From positions 62,001 to 126,000 of the forward strand of contig CAJQUW010007080.1 in the NCBI GenBank assembly GCA_907163375.1: 64,000 bases of DNA, written 5' to 3'. Shown here piece after piece: positions 31,324-44,499 of this stretch (positions within the stretch are counted from its first letter, which is position 1; each line of letters begins with the position of its first letter). This DNA is from Prostheceraeus crozeri. Its lineage: Eukaryota > Platyhelminthes > Polycladida > Euryleptidae. A model generated the notes under the pieces. That model searched no databases, had not been told where the DNA came from, and saw nothing but the letters and a program-made list of their open reading frames with translations. A program made the position numbers and the translations under genes.

Positions 31324-33449
31324 TTTCTATCGAAACTGTTTGGTTGAATATTCTTGTGATGATAATTATTCCTCATCGACTTGTTGTGACTTTAAGTGAA
31401 ACCAATGCCTCGGAAACTGTCGCTGGTAACTCTTTATGAAGTTTGACTACATTTTGAGACATAATATTCTTGGTATTGTGCATTTGCGGAGACTTTCTGT
31501 AGCTGTTAAGTGGGCAGAAATGTCAACGACCATGTGATGACAATATTCAAACATGTTTCTCTGCAGTGATCTCCTAAGGCCTCACTGAAAGCAAAGCAAA
31601 CACGAGCATCCCGAGCAAACGTATGTCCGCAAGCTGTAAATGGCTCTGCTTTACTGAACTGTTGGAATGATGACTTCATATTTGCTGCTTTGCTCGGAAA
31701 CGCTTGGAAAAGCTCGCAGTGTGGCTGAGGCCTAATACGTTTGCAGTTGAGATTTATACGACGGTCACTTCAACCCAACGTTTGAGAATGTCTATCATGA
31801 GAGTAGAGGTCATCGTTGTAAATTATTGTAATTAAAACAAACATTCTCGTGCACACCTCTCATAAATCATCTTCAAATGACATTTCAAAGCAGTCCTTTC
31901 AAACTTTACGTAGTCCTGCAACTATTTGTCAAAATATTTATCTAGAAATGGTTGACAGATGTAAAATAGTTCATTCTTGACCACCAACTTCTACAACTAT
32001 TGAGTAATTGTCCTTCACAAGGGCAGCTATTATTGTTTCTGATTGTCATCATCTTTCTTATTGTTTTATTGCTGCATTTTCAGGATATCTTGCGTCTATC
32101 ACTACATGTGAGACATTTTCTATGTCAGCATTTCACACATTATCTGCTTGTAATTGTGAGTTTGATTTCTATTGATTTTCCCTGTCCGGTTCACCTAATT
32201 TCAGCAATACTTTATAATTCGAAGCACTTTTGGGGCATGTGATAATAAGCAGACAGATTGTATCATAGGAAGTTTGTACTTCCGATTATGTGGGCTATGT
32301 ATTGCATCAGCTACTAAACAATGTATAGAAAACATAACATTCTACATAAGATGTGTAAACTTACTGGCATTTGTTGGTGATGGCTGGGATTCATTTGTTG
32401 GCTCACAACAAATTACAGATATTTAACTTGCGGAAGAAATTGGAAGAAAGCAAATACCAGTTTTAGATATTGTTGTGAAATTGTTTGCTCACAAAATTGA
32501 TTTTCAGGAGTCTAGTTGTAGCCTATACGTGAGTCACCTGAAAAGTCTTGAAGTACACGATTATCAGCTTTAAAAGCACGAGAAACTTTCTTCTATTGTC
32601 GTATTGAGGAAAATCTGGACTTTTCTTGTCGATAATAACAAAGCCTACGTCGATCTTGACGAAAATGACGTCGATTAACTGATAATAATTCTATCATAAC
32701 GCGACCAAGCGCTCGTCATCGCCGACTAGTCAATCTTCCATATATTAGCAATACATAATGTTTATTGGACAGGACTGCGCATGATGCATAACCTACAAGA
32801 TTTTCGTTTTAGTATCTTCGTTATGATCGACGATCGATTATAGCGAATTTCTCGTCGCATCTCAATAAAAGATTGCTTTTTATTTACTTCCGCGATTTTT
32901 AAAAGTATTGGAAAAGCACAAGAAAATTCCTAGTGTTTGATAGAGCAGACTAATATGGTGCTGATCAAGTTTTCTTCTCAATACTTTGATGACTATAGGA
33001 TCTTACGATAACAGACTTTTGAAAAAATACACTTGAATGCTCAAAAGGTGAAATTGTCAATGTAAAATTTAGGTGTCAAAAATTATCTCGATGCCCCTCT
33101 CTGCTGAATGTAAAAGTAAGTCCGAGGGTCAAACCACGAGTTGGTTGCACCGACGAAAAATTTCAAATCTAATATATAGTCTAAAGTTCAGACGTATTCT
33201 AGCTAAAGAGCTGAAATGTGTCTGCATAGATGACAAAGGGTGGTCTAAAACCTATTATATAAGTTTCAATTATGCCCCTATTTTATGAGCTGTGTGCTTC
33301 AATGCATTTAGTACATGAAAATGTCAATATTAAGTTGAAAAATCGTTTGTGATGCTAGATGATTTCACGTTAGTCAATGTATCTGAAAGACAACTTTCTG
33401 TCAAAGTTAATTATGACTCTTTAGAAAAAATTAAATTTCTATATTAGAA
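31324..33449. other. Intergenic or 3' flank, no gene recognised
   Basis: About 2.1 kb of unique AT-rich sequence. No ORF with recognisable features, RNA gene or element end was found. Confidence 0.4.
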
Positions 33450-34060
33450 TGTCGCGAGCGTTACCGAAAATATAGAATAAGTTTTTCCCTCGGAGACAAG
33501 AATGATTAGCCAATTCATACTACCAAAGATTATCGACTTTCCATGAATGCTAATCAGTGTGATAATCAACTAAGTTATTCTAAGTCTACTTCCTGGTAGA
33601 TCATCAGTTTAATGTCTGTCGCGAGTGTTACCATGACATACACTTAGTGAATTTAATCTCGATCTCGAATCTCAATCTCGAGAATCAGTTTTATCAAATA
33701 CCGAGATCTCGAGATCTCTAATTCGATATTACAAGCAGGCCTATATCAGATTGTGCCAATTATTAAGAAAGTGTAATTAATTACAGACAACTGCAATTTG
33801 CTGTACAGTAGTCTAATTGGTGACCTAATTGCAATTATCTAGTTTTATCTGTCATTGAAATTAACCCATTAAGTCCCACCGCACCCTTCAAGGGTGCGGT
33901 GATATAAAAGTCTAGTACCAATAAAGAAAAAAATCATTTTGTTTGAATTTCCCACTAGTATATCATGAATACTTCATAGACAATTTCTGGGCATTTGAAT
34001 ATTTTTTGATGTTAGTTTCGTTTTCATAATATCACGTTGAACACGGCACGTTTTGTCAGA

Positions 34061-36511
34061 ATGGAGCGAAATTCCACGAAGAGGAATAAGTGAGTCAAAA
34101 TGTCATTGTGTTAAAATTAAATTGAACATTTCCTTGCACATTGATGAGGGACAATGTCATCAATATATAAAAATTCATGGTAGCTCAAAGTCGAAATAGA
34201 TAACCGCTACAGGTACATTTGATGTCGTGCACCCTTGAGGGGTGCGGTGGGATCGGGTGGGTACGTGTACCGGTAGTAGAGTATATTCCACCCTACTTTG
34301 TTAGTGAATATAGGAAAATCGAGGGAAAAGTTATTTAAATCTATTAGACTATTGTATCACCCAAATTCGTAGCATTTTACATTGTTAAACCTGTAGAAAG
34401 AAAATGAAATATCTAATTAATTTAGTTATTATTTCTGAGAAATAGACATGTAAAGGTCAAGTTCATGATAAAATATAGAAGAGCTGGAAATGGAACAAAC
34501 AAACTGAATGAAATGCGATTGATTGATAATAAAACGTTGAAAGTAGATTAATTGTCGCATTTGGAAAAGTTCAGTAGTGCGGGATTTGAACCCAGCACCC
34601 GACACGGCAGAAGCAGCAGCTTTACCAACTGTGCTACCGTTTCACTGGCAAATGCTGCTGTTCAATAGCGTTATCTTTTGATTCTCAACAAATCTAAGAG
34701 TGCAGATTGGCAGTCTGTCATTGTCTAATAAGTGCTTGCTTTTCTTTGCAGGAAACTCTCGGCTCACGAAGTAATGTTGATGTTGGAAGAGGAGGATATC
34801 CTTGACGCTGAAATTCATTTGACCCCTCCAGATGATCAAAATTCTGATGGCGATAGTGGCGACGAACATATCGATACCGAGCGAAACACTTTCGATAACC
34901 TAAGTGCGGCGATACTGAATTCGGAGGCTGGTTGCACATTGCATCGTCCGAATGGTATGAGAGATAATTTCCCAGATGAGGAGGATGAATCCGATGTACA
35001 ACAGAAGCAACCGAAGAAAACATTCTACAAAAAGACTGAAAGAGATGATCGAAAATGGAGGAAGAAAGATCTGTCCCGAAATGTCAACATTCACCGACCT
35101 TGGATCGAGAAGCAGAGTGAGGTTATTCAAAGTGATCCCAGCCCTACAGAATTATTCAAGCTTTTCTTCGATGAGGAGGTGATAATGCATATTGTTACAC
35201 AGAGCAATTTATATGCAAGACAAGACAAAGGAAACCATTCGTGGTCAATGGATGAAGATGACTGCTACATATTTCTTGCGATTCTCCTTCTTTCTGGTTA
35301 CGTTCCACTTCCTCGAAGGCGCATGTTTTGGGAGAAAGATGCAGACTGTCAAAATGCAGCTGTTGCGGAATCCATCAGCAGAAATAAGTTCTACGACATA
35401 TTCAGTTTTATTCATCTCTGTGATAACAGCAAAATTAATAAAAATGACCGGGCAGCAAAAATTAGAGAGTTCTATTCTTTGATCAATGAAAGATGCCAAA
35501 AATTCATGCCTTTGCAAAGGAATATCTGTATCGATGAAACAATGCTTCCTTATTATGGAAGGCATCCATCAAAGCAATTTATTCGTGGAAAGCCGATAAG
35601 GTATGGTTTCAAGCTATGGACACTTGCAACTAGTAACGGTTACGTGATTCGTTTTGATCCTTACACAGGAGCCTCTTCTTCTAGTACTAATTTGGGCTTG
35701 GGGCCCTCAGTTGTTTTAAAATTAATCGAAAGCCTGCCTGATTTACCGTTTCACCTTACATTTGATAATTTCTTCACAAGTCTCCCATTGATTGAAGAAC
35801 TCAGTCGAAGAGGAATTGAAGCCTGTGGAACTATTCGTTCAAATCGAATTGAGAATTGTCCACTCATTGACCCAAAAAAGCTGAAGAAAGATGGACGAGG
35901 CTCTCTGGACTTCCGGAAAGATGAGACAACCTGCCTATTGGTTTTAGAATGGCATGATAACAATATCGTCACTTTGGCTACGAATGCTGACACCATCGAG
36001 CCTGTATGTAAAGCACGTCGATGGTCCAGAGAAGAAAAGAAGTTTATCGATGTTCCCATGCCCAAAGCAATTCAAACATATAATGAAAGCATGGGCGGAG
36101 TAGATCGGTCTGATCAGAATATTTCTTACTACAGAATCAGTATGAGGTCCAAAAAATGGTGGTGGCCGTCTTTCAGTTCATGGCAGTTCAAAATTCGTGG
36201 ATTTTATATAAAAAGGCCTCAACATATGAGCGCGAGCCGCTGGATCTTCTAACTTTCCGCCGGCAAATCGTAAAAACCTTGTTGATGTCTCACAAGAGAA
36301 AGATCTTACCAAGGCCATTATCCCGTCAACAGAGAAGTTTGAAGCGAAGGGTTCCCGATGATGCAAGATACGACGGAAAAATCATTTCCAGTGTGACATG
36401 ACTACTCAAAAGCGATGTGCTTTGTGCGGAAAAAACAATCGTAGGGGCTGTCAGAAGTGCAACATTGGACTTCACAACCACTGCTTCAATGTTTTCCATG
36501 GTGCTTTATAG
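34061..36511 (+). pseudogene. piggyBac transposase with intron, frameshifted
   Basis: Exon 1 (34061-34089, ATG GAG CGA...) ends at a GTGAGT donor; exon 2 starts at 34752 after a ttctttgcag acceptor, and the joined codon keeps the frame. Exon 2 is open to 36252, with the DDE_Tnp_1_7 core: catalytic Asp residues in ICIDETMLPYYG, HLTFDNFFTS and GGVDRSDQN. A frameshift near 36160-36180 moves the C-terminal part into another frame (through about 36380), and a second shift there precedes the terminal cysteine-rich zinc-binding domain (CALCGKNN, CQKCNIGLH), ending at the TAG near 36511. Only these two late lesions are visible, so the copy died recently. Intact it would cut and paste DNA at TTAA. Confidence 0.8.
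34572..34648 (-). repeat. tRNA-like sequence in the transposase intron
   Basis: On the minus strand it has a good A box (TAGCACAGTTGG) and B box (GGTTCAAATCC) at tRNA spacing, but I could not fold a 7-bp acceptor stem and the T stem has a bulge. It is best read as a tRNA-derived repeat or tRNA pseudogene inside the intron. Confidence 0.5.
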
Positions 36512-36939
36512 CTTTGACAAAAAATCTATGTGCATATGGCAGTGTTTTGCATTTGGGAAATCATATATCTAAATTTATATATTTTCTACTCATTTTTCGT
36601 TTTCCTCCATGAGTCACGCCTGGTCTATTACTTGTTTGAGTTTCTTACAACCAAGGCAACTTGATTTAAGCCTATACAAAACCGTAACTAGTAAAATAAA
36701 GCGTTATGAGAGAAAGAAGTGGATTGGTCGAATCATTGAAAGTAGAACGTGAAAAAGTTGTTCACGTACCCACTCGATCCCACCGCACCCTCCAAGGGTG
36801 CAGTCTGAGATCATGACCTTTCGAACTTTTTTGGATATATGCACTATAAAATTATCTTAGTTTGATCAACCTGAAGACATATAACTAGTTTTTAACCGAA
36901 AAAATTCGAATTAAATACACTTGGGTCTTAATGGGTTAA

Positions 36940-37433
36940 GATAGCAATACCAATCTGAACTATATTTGACATTTATTAATACGCCCAATCCTTTATTGAA
37001 GTTGTTAAACCTACAACACAGACAGCATTAATTCGTGTGCAGACATTAATTCAGGCTAAAGCGAGGCCTGGTCTTGTAGGCCTAAGTACAAGGACAAAAG
37101 CGGGGGGGGTAAGTATATGTGCAAGGACTAGAGAAGTTCCATTTCCTGTCCTAAGTCAGAGAAAGACTCATTGAAGTAAGGGAAGTTTCTTCCTCAAGTG
37201 ACAAAGGCTTGTTCATAATTCTATGGCTATAGCTACCAAAGATATAGTACTCTCCGATGTTGACGTTCATCTGACATTATGCTTAACTTCTGTGTTATGA
37301 TTCCGGAACAAATGAATTGTTTGGTGTGCTGTTTCTATATTAATCGTTCAATCTTGTAATCTTCATTACTATTATCTTCTGTGATGACAAATTCAATGGC
37401 AAAATTTATGTTATCCGTAATTTGATTAGATAA
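36940..37433. other. Unique DNA right of piggyBac
   Basis: No gene seen. A G8 run lies near 37103-37110. Confidence 0.4.
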
Positions 37434-37814
37434 TGTCGCGAGCGTTACCGTCAAGATTGATTGAAATCTTGCAATCGGTGCATTCAGTAATCCATTCAAG
37501 CATGAAGAAATCATCAACTATTCATTATTTATCTATCATTTCGTTTTTGAGACAACAGCTTCTGTAGTTTAGATAAAATATCCATCCAACCTCAAAAAAT
37601 CTATAATGAAATATTTATCTCTGTCGCGAGCGTCACCATATTAAATGATCTCTGTACACAAATGTAGAGATAGTATGAAATTGATATTTTGTATGTATTA
37701 GGTCGATGTTGTGTTGCATCAAACTGCATCTTCAGAATATTGAAAAAGGGTATCGTATCATAGAGAATGTTGGTTTTCTATCGAGTTTTGCTATCAAATG
37801 TAGCGAGCGTTACC

Positions 37815-39164
37815 ATAGTTTGGCCCAGGAAGCAAATTCGACCGTCTGCAGTGCAAAACTTACCACATGGAATCGGCATCTCTGATGTACAGAACATCAA
37901 GTTGATTTGCGAAAATATCAATAGAAATCGAAAAATTTCTTAAGTATAAATAATTCAAGTCAGCACTATACTAGAGCTGAATCCCTTTTGGACTTCCTGT
38001 GTTGGTAGAAGTCCACGGTTGCATTCAAAAAGCTGGACCAAATCTGGTAAATTAGAACGGTTGAAGGAGCTATTACAGTGAGATATTTTTCTGTCCAAAA
38101 ACGGACATTTAGAATAGATTTGACCAGAAATAATGTTGTTCAGTAATTTGTGCAAATATAACTTACATCAAAACTACATTGGCCAACATCATATACCGAA
38201 GAGTTTTCAGATACTATGAGAGCTTCTACAGCATATTCCCAACCTTTCCGTCCATTTGGTAATTGATATGTGAGATGTGATTTTATCAGGGTATTTGATG
38301 TCACCCTGTTTTTCTATTCAGCCAAGATTCTTGTCAATGCACATATGGCTTATGACTCATCTATGCTATTGGCCCTCCAAACTGACTCAACCCAATTGAT
38401 TGAATTGTCTTTGTTCGGTGCGAGTAGAAACATTAACGCCACTTTGTATTTTTGTTATTATTGAAATGATCATAAATATAGTGTCTCACCATTTGTCAAA
38501 AACGTTTTCATGCATGATTGTAAATAAATAATGGATTTTTCATGTTTTTGTCATTTTGGTTATTTATGGCTATTTATGTTAATTTCTTTTAACTGTGGCA
38601 ATTTTGATCTAAAACATCGAAAACATTTACAGAAATAGTAAATTATTTTAATAACGAAAATAATGATGTTTTTGCCAAAATTAATGGAAATACTAAAAAC
38701 AAAATAAATTCATGGAAATTTAGGTGGTTACAATAATATGTCCCCTGCTGCATGTTATTGGCGCCCTGTGCTTACTCACAGCTCGGGTGACTTCGTCTTG
38801 CGTGTCCTGGGATACAATGTCGTTTCATTAAAGCCCGCTAGATTGTGTGACAGGTAGACGTGTGCGTTCATCTTCTTGTTCTGCATAGGAAGTTATTATC
38901 CTTGATTATCCAACTTGATACGAATATAATGCATTGTTATTGGACATTTTCCGAGGACCTATCAGAATCAGTTTCTCACACTTTTCATACAATTACTTCA
39001 TCCAAACTCAACGAACTCTCGTGATCACACTTGCTTTAAAGTACACTGACACATGCAATGTCTGATGTCCTTGACTTTAGAGCCGTTGAAGTGACTGCCT
39101 ACATGTATTATCAGACTCGAAGGACATTTCGCTTTTATACATATTTTTGACATTAACAAGAGAA
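37815..39164. other. Intergenic, no gene recognised
   Basis: AT-rich unique sequence with no supported ORF, RNA or repeat. Confidence 0.4.
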
Positions 39165-39385
39165 TGAAATTAAATAAACGACAGATCAAATTGCCATTCA
39201 AGAGATGTCCGGCTGACAGCAGGATTCGAGCTCTACGACCAATGTTAACTAGACCTGTGCTCTACCAACCGAGCCACGAGCCGCTTACATGCGGCAGTGT
39301 CAATTGGCATGATCAGAGCCTCACTACCACACATCAGTTGTCATAGCAATGAGGATCAATGAATAGATATCTCGTCACAATTGTA
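39165..39385 (-). repeat. tRNA-derived SINE, family 2
   Basis: About 215 bp shared with 44500-44715. The minus strand has an A box (tggctcggttggtagagc) and a B-box region (gctcgaatcc), followed by a shared tail including 'cacacatcagttgtcatagc' and 'gaatagatatctcgtcacaa'. The anticodon region (aggtctagttaacattgg) is tRNA-like, but the acceptor stem does not pair. Confidence 0.75.
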
Positions 39386-41757
39386 ACCATCGACATTAAG
39401 GCAAGTAGCTGGTATCAACATAGTATTAGGCAAGTGACATGTAATATTGTAGTGTTTGTTATAATCCATAAATGCTGTTCTCATCATTTCAAAAGATTGT
39501 CATATTTCTATTTCAAATCCTTCTTATAATTTTTGCAGACAGACTTCTAGAGGTTCTAATCAAAAAAGAATTTTCAAGAACGCATAAGCAACTTGAGAGT
39601 CTTTGAACTTCATGTTTAACTTAATGATATTCATCTATTAATCGCACCTTTTTGCTTGAGCAGCAAAACAAAAACAAGAATAAACTCGATGAATTCAATA
39701 CTGTACTCACTGTTTTGCTCATGCTCATAATTCAAACAATGTAAATGTTCGGTCTACTGTTAATCAGATGAATTTACTTTCATTTTTCTAAAAACTAAAG
39801 GCATTTTTGAACAAAAAACAATTCTTTTTAATAAGTAAATGCGAGCCGAAAATGTAAAAACAACAATCTGCAAATCTAAATTAGTGTCCAATTAACAATT
39901 CTTTGTGGAAAATTGTGAGGATTTAGGATGTGGAAACTGTGATTCTCTTTCGATTGGTGATTCGTCTACTTTAAAAGGAAGACTTTTGAAGTGAAATGTA
40001 CAGTGCAATATGTCATGTGAAAGTTTTTTTTACGGAATGTGTTATATATACACCGTTTTCCCTATTAACCTATATCGTTTCTGATGAAGATATCGACAAA
40101 GACATCTACAACTCGGTCAGAGCAGTTGAGTGAGCACAAAGGTACATTTGCTGCCAATCTCAGAAGAAGAGAGGCAATTTTCACTAGAACTCTGTGTCCT
40201 GTAATGAACTCAAGGGAAGCAAGGTTGCGTCCAAACTTCGACTTGGAATATCTCCCAAGACCCAAAACCAAGATTAATCTTGGGTACCCCCAAGAGTGGC
40301 TATTTCTCTAATGAAGTGGAAGAACAATTTCCAAGACATGTTTGGAAATTTGATTGAGATTTAAAATTTCATGAAGATATTTTGAATCATACCATATTGT
40401 ACATATTGCTATCCAATTAATAGGAATCTAATGCTCATATTAGTTACTATTTAATACATGAATTTGTTTTTGCGGAATTGAGGCGATACTAGTACTCAGC
40501 TAAAAGTTTTATTTATCGGCATAGGTTATCTCTGGGGTTGATTTCATCAACCCTGTTTGCATCTACAGCCTCATAATTTCGTAATTAGAACATGAATGAC
40601 TAAGCTACATTCCTTACAACATGTCTGATCGAGAAACGAAACACACATAACACAGGCCTCGTATAAGATGAAAGTAGCACAAATGCAGATGCAACGATAT
40701 TTTTACTAATCGCAAGAAGCAATCATCAAAGAATGTCACTGCATTAATTGATACCGATAACTTTCTATTTCTAATACACGTAGCCTACTAGTAGAATAAA
40801 CAATATAGGCCGAAGTTTTTAGCTTTCAAGGCAAGAGGCTATATGAAGCAAGTTATCTACGAATTGTTGTAGGCTACCAATTTAACAGCATAAGCGTTAT
40901 AAAGGTATTGATTTAATGAATTCCACTTTTTCATGTATTATTTGTTTTATTTCACGCAAAATGATTTATACAAAATTCTGTCTAACACAATATGCATTAC
41001 ATCTAGCTTAATGGATTAAATTCACAAGGAAGCCATAGGTAATCAAAGCATAGTTCAGAAAGCTAATTAAACAAACTATCAGATGGACATTTACGGTAGG
41101 TCTATATCAAAGTTGATGATAGCACAGTTTATCATAGAAAGACCAATCGTGTGGTTGAAGTAGGTTACATATTTACATGTACATACTTGTAAACTTACAT
41201 GTAGATGACTTGCTATGACATGATGTGGTCATCTACTTGGGCAGAATTTTTCCAAGAAAACCGCAAATGATCATTCATGGTCAATTTCTGTACTCTTTGG
41301 TTCTCACTCTTGGGGGCACCCAAGCTCTTGGATCCGCACCCCAAGACTACCCAAAACCCAAGAGAGAACCCAAGACCCAACATTGAGGGAGGAGAAGGAT
41401 GTGTTGCGCAGACTTGTAAGTGGCCCGGGCCGGGTAGGGCTACTATTTCGCAACTAACATGGGCCGGGGTGCGCGGGGCCTGAAAATACATCTCTTCCAT
41501 TAAGCCAACTTGCAACGATCCATTAAATAATGGTTGCTTTTCTCAATACTGATGCTTACAGGCAGGACTAGTCGCGAGGGGTCAGAAAAGCATTTTTCAT
41601 TGAGTAGTGTGAATTCAAGTCTGAATTCTGACCAATCAGGACATTTACATCACTTCAAGATTGCACGGCTACCAACATTGAGATCGTGGATGTAAGTTGA
41701 GGACTGACTTGAGAATTGTGAGAAATTTCAATCGAATCCTCCTCACCAATCACGTGC
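39386..41757. other. Intergenic, no firm gene
   Basis: An open frame of 75 codons at 40084-40311 has no recognised family. CCCAAG-rich words cluster at 40250-40290 and 41310-41385. Nothing else was identified. Confidence 0.4.
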
Positions 41758-42120
41758 ATGAAGCGTGGAAGAGTTGATCATTATTTGGAAAGCAGTGATA
41801 TATTTGATAATCTTCGTGATGCACCAGAAAAAGAAACGACATGCAATTTGCAAGACAAAATTGACAATAAAAACGAAAGTTCCATTGCACAACTTGTGAC
41901 GCGTGTCGGAATATTATCATTCTGGCGGGAACACAGAAATGATTTCCTGCTGTTGTCTGTGGTAGCAAGAGAAATATTAGCAGTTCAGGCAAGCTCAGGC
42001 CAGTCAGAGCGAACATTTCCAGTAGCGGACTTGCAATCAGCCAGACGAGGGCTCATTTAAAGCCAAAGCACGTGAGGCCATCGAAATTGTCGCAAGTGCC
42101 GTGCGAAATGGACAGCACAA
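41758..42120 (+). pseudogene. hAT transposase C-terminal fragment
   Basis: About 100 codons end in a hAT dimerisation-domain signature: FWREHRNDF, then LLLSVVAREILAVQASSGQS and SERTFP. The block continues in another frame after a stop at 42058-42060 (K-P-K-H-V then a hAT-like helix), showing a frameshift. The N-terminal BED finger and DDE core are missing. It is a truncated remnant of a hAT transposon; no terminal repeats were found. Confidence 0.7.
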
Positions 42121-42279
42121 CCTTTAATTGAAGCATCCAATGAAGCCGCATTATTTCTTTTGTTAAATGCATTTTTGGTTGCAACACAATTATCGTATAG
42201 TTAAATTTACGGAAATCCGGATCTCAAACGCGAGGAAAGATAGTTCGGTAAAATTATCCAATCCTAATACATTACAGAA

Positions 42280-42468
42280 TTGGATTACAATTCTCGTATA
42301 AAAATACACAAAAAATATGAATTCCCAAACGAATTTCCTTCTAACAAAATTATGCATTATTTTTGTAAAGCTTATGACAAAAATGCAGCTCAGAGTCGCA
42401 AACTTATAGATCAAAAGTCAGATATTCATGAAATTAATCATGATGGTATAACATATACAGTATTATAA
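42280..42468 (+). other. Short AT-rich open frame, unknown
   Basis: 62 codons, rich in Lys, Asn and Ile, with HKKYEFPNEFPSNK and a C-terminal GITYTVL. The first codon is ATG, in a leader unlike that of the Polinton genes. The composition resembles the Polinton proteins at the left of the window, but I recognise no family. It is listed only because its composition differs from the flanks. Confidence 0.25.
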
Positions 42469-42792
42469 CAGCCTATGTATTATATGTGACAAAAGTATTA
42501 TTGATGGTTCGAGAATCTCGAGATGAGCGGGACAGGGCCTGAACATCTCTGATGCAGTGGGCTTGGACCGGGCTTTGTGTGGGCGGGTAAATTCTGGCCC
42601 ATTTGCAAGTCTGGTGTTGGTTGAATAATTCCAAAAATATGAGTCACTTTTCAATATAACCAAAATATATACGCTTCAGATCCTCTTACTATACATGTGA
42701 ACCTCTATAAATAAATGTTTCTATCGTGTAAGTCACGAAAAGTAGTCAATCTTGTGATAAACAGTGATTTTTCAGTAGGATAGCAAATTTAT

Positions 42793-43080
42793 CTAAGGAT
42801 GGAGACTTCCTGATGGCTTGATGGGTTTCTGATTCTTCGAGTCATAAATACATGTATTTACACGCATTCTCATTAAATCATTAATTTCTGTCTGAGGAAT
42901 GATCATCAACTTTCCAACCGCGATGCTCACGTCTTTCAGACACTGAATGCCACCTTTTTCTATACTCTCTGCTTCTCCACATCCCATCACACATGTTCGA
43001 TGCGAATCGAAGGGATTCAGATCTGGTGATCCTGATGGCCACTCTATCCTTCGACTATTTCTAGTGATGCAATTGATCAA
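42793..43080 (-). pseudogene. Tc1/mariner transposase C-terminal fragment
   Basis: Contains WPSGSPDLNPFDS, matching the third-acidic-residue block of Tc1/mariner transposases (normally W-P-x-x-S-P-D-L-N-P-I-E), then IPQTEINDLMRMRVNTCIY, the usual C-terminal helix. The residue after the NP-F is Asp-Ser rather than Glu-His. The N-terminal HTH and the first two acidic residues are absent, so the fragment is inactive. Confidence 0.7.
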
Positions 43081-44499
43081 CCATTGATGAGATATGTTTC
43101 ATGAAAGATAGAACCCGAAAGTTTGTTGATAATGCATTCAAAAACCTAGTCTGAGTATTGATGAAGCCTAAGTATCCACGCCTTTCGAATTTCACGAAAG
43201 ATTTCAGAATTTGTAACTCACTGAGATCATTCAGTCAGATCGCTACCACAACATTAATTGAGCTAACTTCCCATACTTTGCAGGCCTCATCTGGAGCTCT
43301 CAGCTTTCATTCGCTCATCCGTTCATATCACCATAAATATCACCTTTCTCAAAGTTTCTCTCCACATGCATTTCTTTTAAGCTAATCGTTCTCTCAATCT
43401 CCGTACACAACAGAGGATCATGGTGCAAGCGCTTCATTTTAGAATGTAGTTCTGCACGCCACATTCCATCTTAATCCTATTTGCCTCAGCCTTTTCTGTC
43501 GGTGAAGTATGAAGGGAGAAGATGGGGACATCATACCTCCAAAGATATTCTAAAAAATTAACTTATGCGACATAACATGCTCTATCCGATAGTAGTATCA
43601 GTTTTTCATTCCAAGTTGATATTGTTACGATAAATAGTATTTTAAAATTCAAACATTCATTTTTTCAAATTTCATCATTGTATCTATAAAACATTATGTA
43701 TGTATCATATCAGTAAGATTTATAGCTCTATGTATCAATAATTATATTACTAAACCTTTCAGAGCATTATCGGTGAATACTAGAGAAGTTTGTGTAGTTC
43801 GCTCAGCTATTAAATTATGAATATGTATTGATAAGTAGTATGTATAGAACATACGTAGCATTGGTCATGATAACGAGGTAGAAGGTATCTGAGTTTCAAT
43901 TAACATAGTTGCGCGACCATCTTTCCTGAACGGGCAAACTACAGAAGTTGCAAATCAACCTAAAACTCAAAATTCCTATCAATATCGGTGAAAATCCAAA
44001 ATGTCGAAAAAGTGTAGACGTAAATGTTTTCATTTAGCTCCTGTGGCTAAAATATTGGGTCTACAGAAAGCAGCTACCACTCAGAGAAAGTCAACATAAA
44101 GTTAGGAAAGTTCAGTGAAGGAGATCTTCAAACAATCAAATCATTCGTTCCGGCGAGAGATAAGAAACCGAGGGGGGACATAATGCCCTCCTGAGGCAAA
44201 TATGGTTAATCATGGAAATCAAGCGAAGGTTCGTTTAATTGCCTGAATAGTTTTAATGTAAAACATATCATGAAGCTCTTCAATGAATTAGACGGTGAAG
44301 ATTTCTCAACAGCAAATCTGAAATGAAACCGGAAAATTGAATCACTTCAAAAGAGGAGGAATGAAATTAATTTTGAAAATCTAGAAATGACTTCCATCTG
44401 ACAAAAGCAAAGAAACTGAAGGTTGATACCGGACATTTAATGATAGAGAAATCATCGTTAGACACTTCAATGAGAGAGTGAACATTCAACAATACAATA
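43081..44499. other. Intergenic, no gene recognised
   Basis: Unique AT-rich sequence with no supported feature. Confidence 0.4.

Larger units (their letters stand above)
33865..36935 (+). mobile_element. piggyBac transposon
   Basis: Flanked by TTAA at 33861-33864 and 36936-36939. The ends are CCCATTAAGTCCCA and, inverted, CCCATTAAGACCCA (13 of 14 matching). Subterminal palindromes caccgcaccctt/aagggtgcggtg occur near 33878-33901, with a partial copy near 34230-34245, and their counterparts near 36779-36800. The block 'gtgggatcgggtgggtacgtg' (34240-34260) is inverted at 36763-36783. This is standard piggyBac architecture; the transposase inside is broken. Confidence 0.9.
33450..37814 (+). repeat. 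Five same-strand copies of a 16-bp motif (TGTCGCGAGCGTTACC) around the piggyBac element
   Basis: Copies lie at 33450-33465, 33617-33632 (one change), 37434-37449, 37622-37637 (one change) and 37799-37814 (one change). Spacings are 167, 742 after removing the piggyBac insert, 188 and 177 bp. Sequence between copies is not noticeably similar. The longer form often reads ATGTCGCGAGCGTTACCATA. Confidence 0.75.

Noticed and set aside
34572..34648. Functional tRNA gene in the piggyBac intron
   Set aside because: A and B boxes are present, but no 7-bp acceptor stem forms and the T stem is bulged.
40250..41385. Telomere-like CCCAAG arrays
   Set aside because: The CCCAAG words are irregularly spaced and mixed with inverted CTTGGG, without a constant unit.
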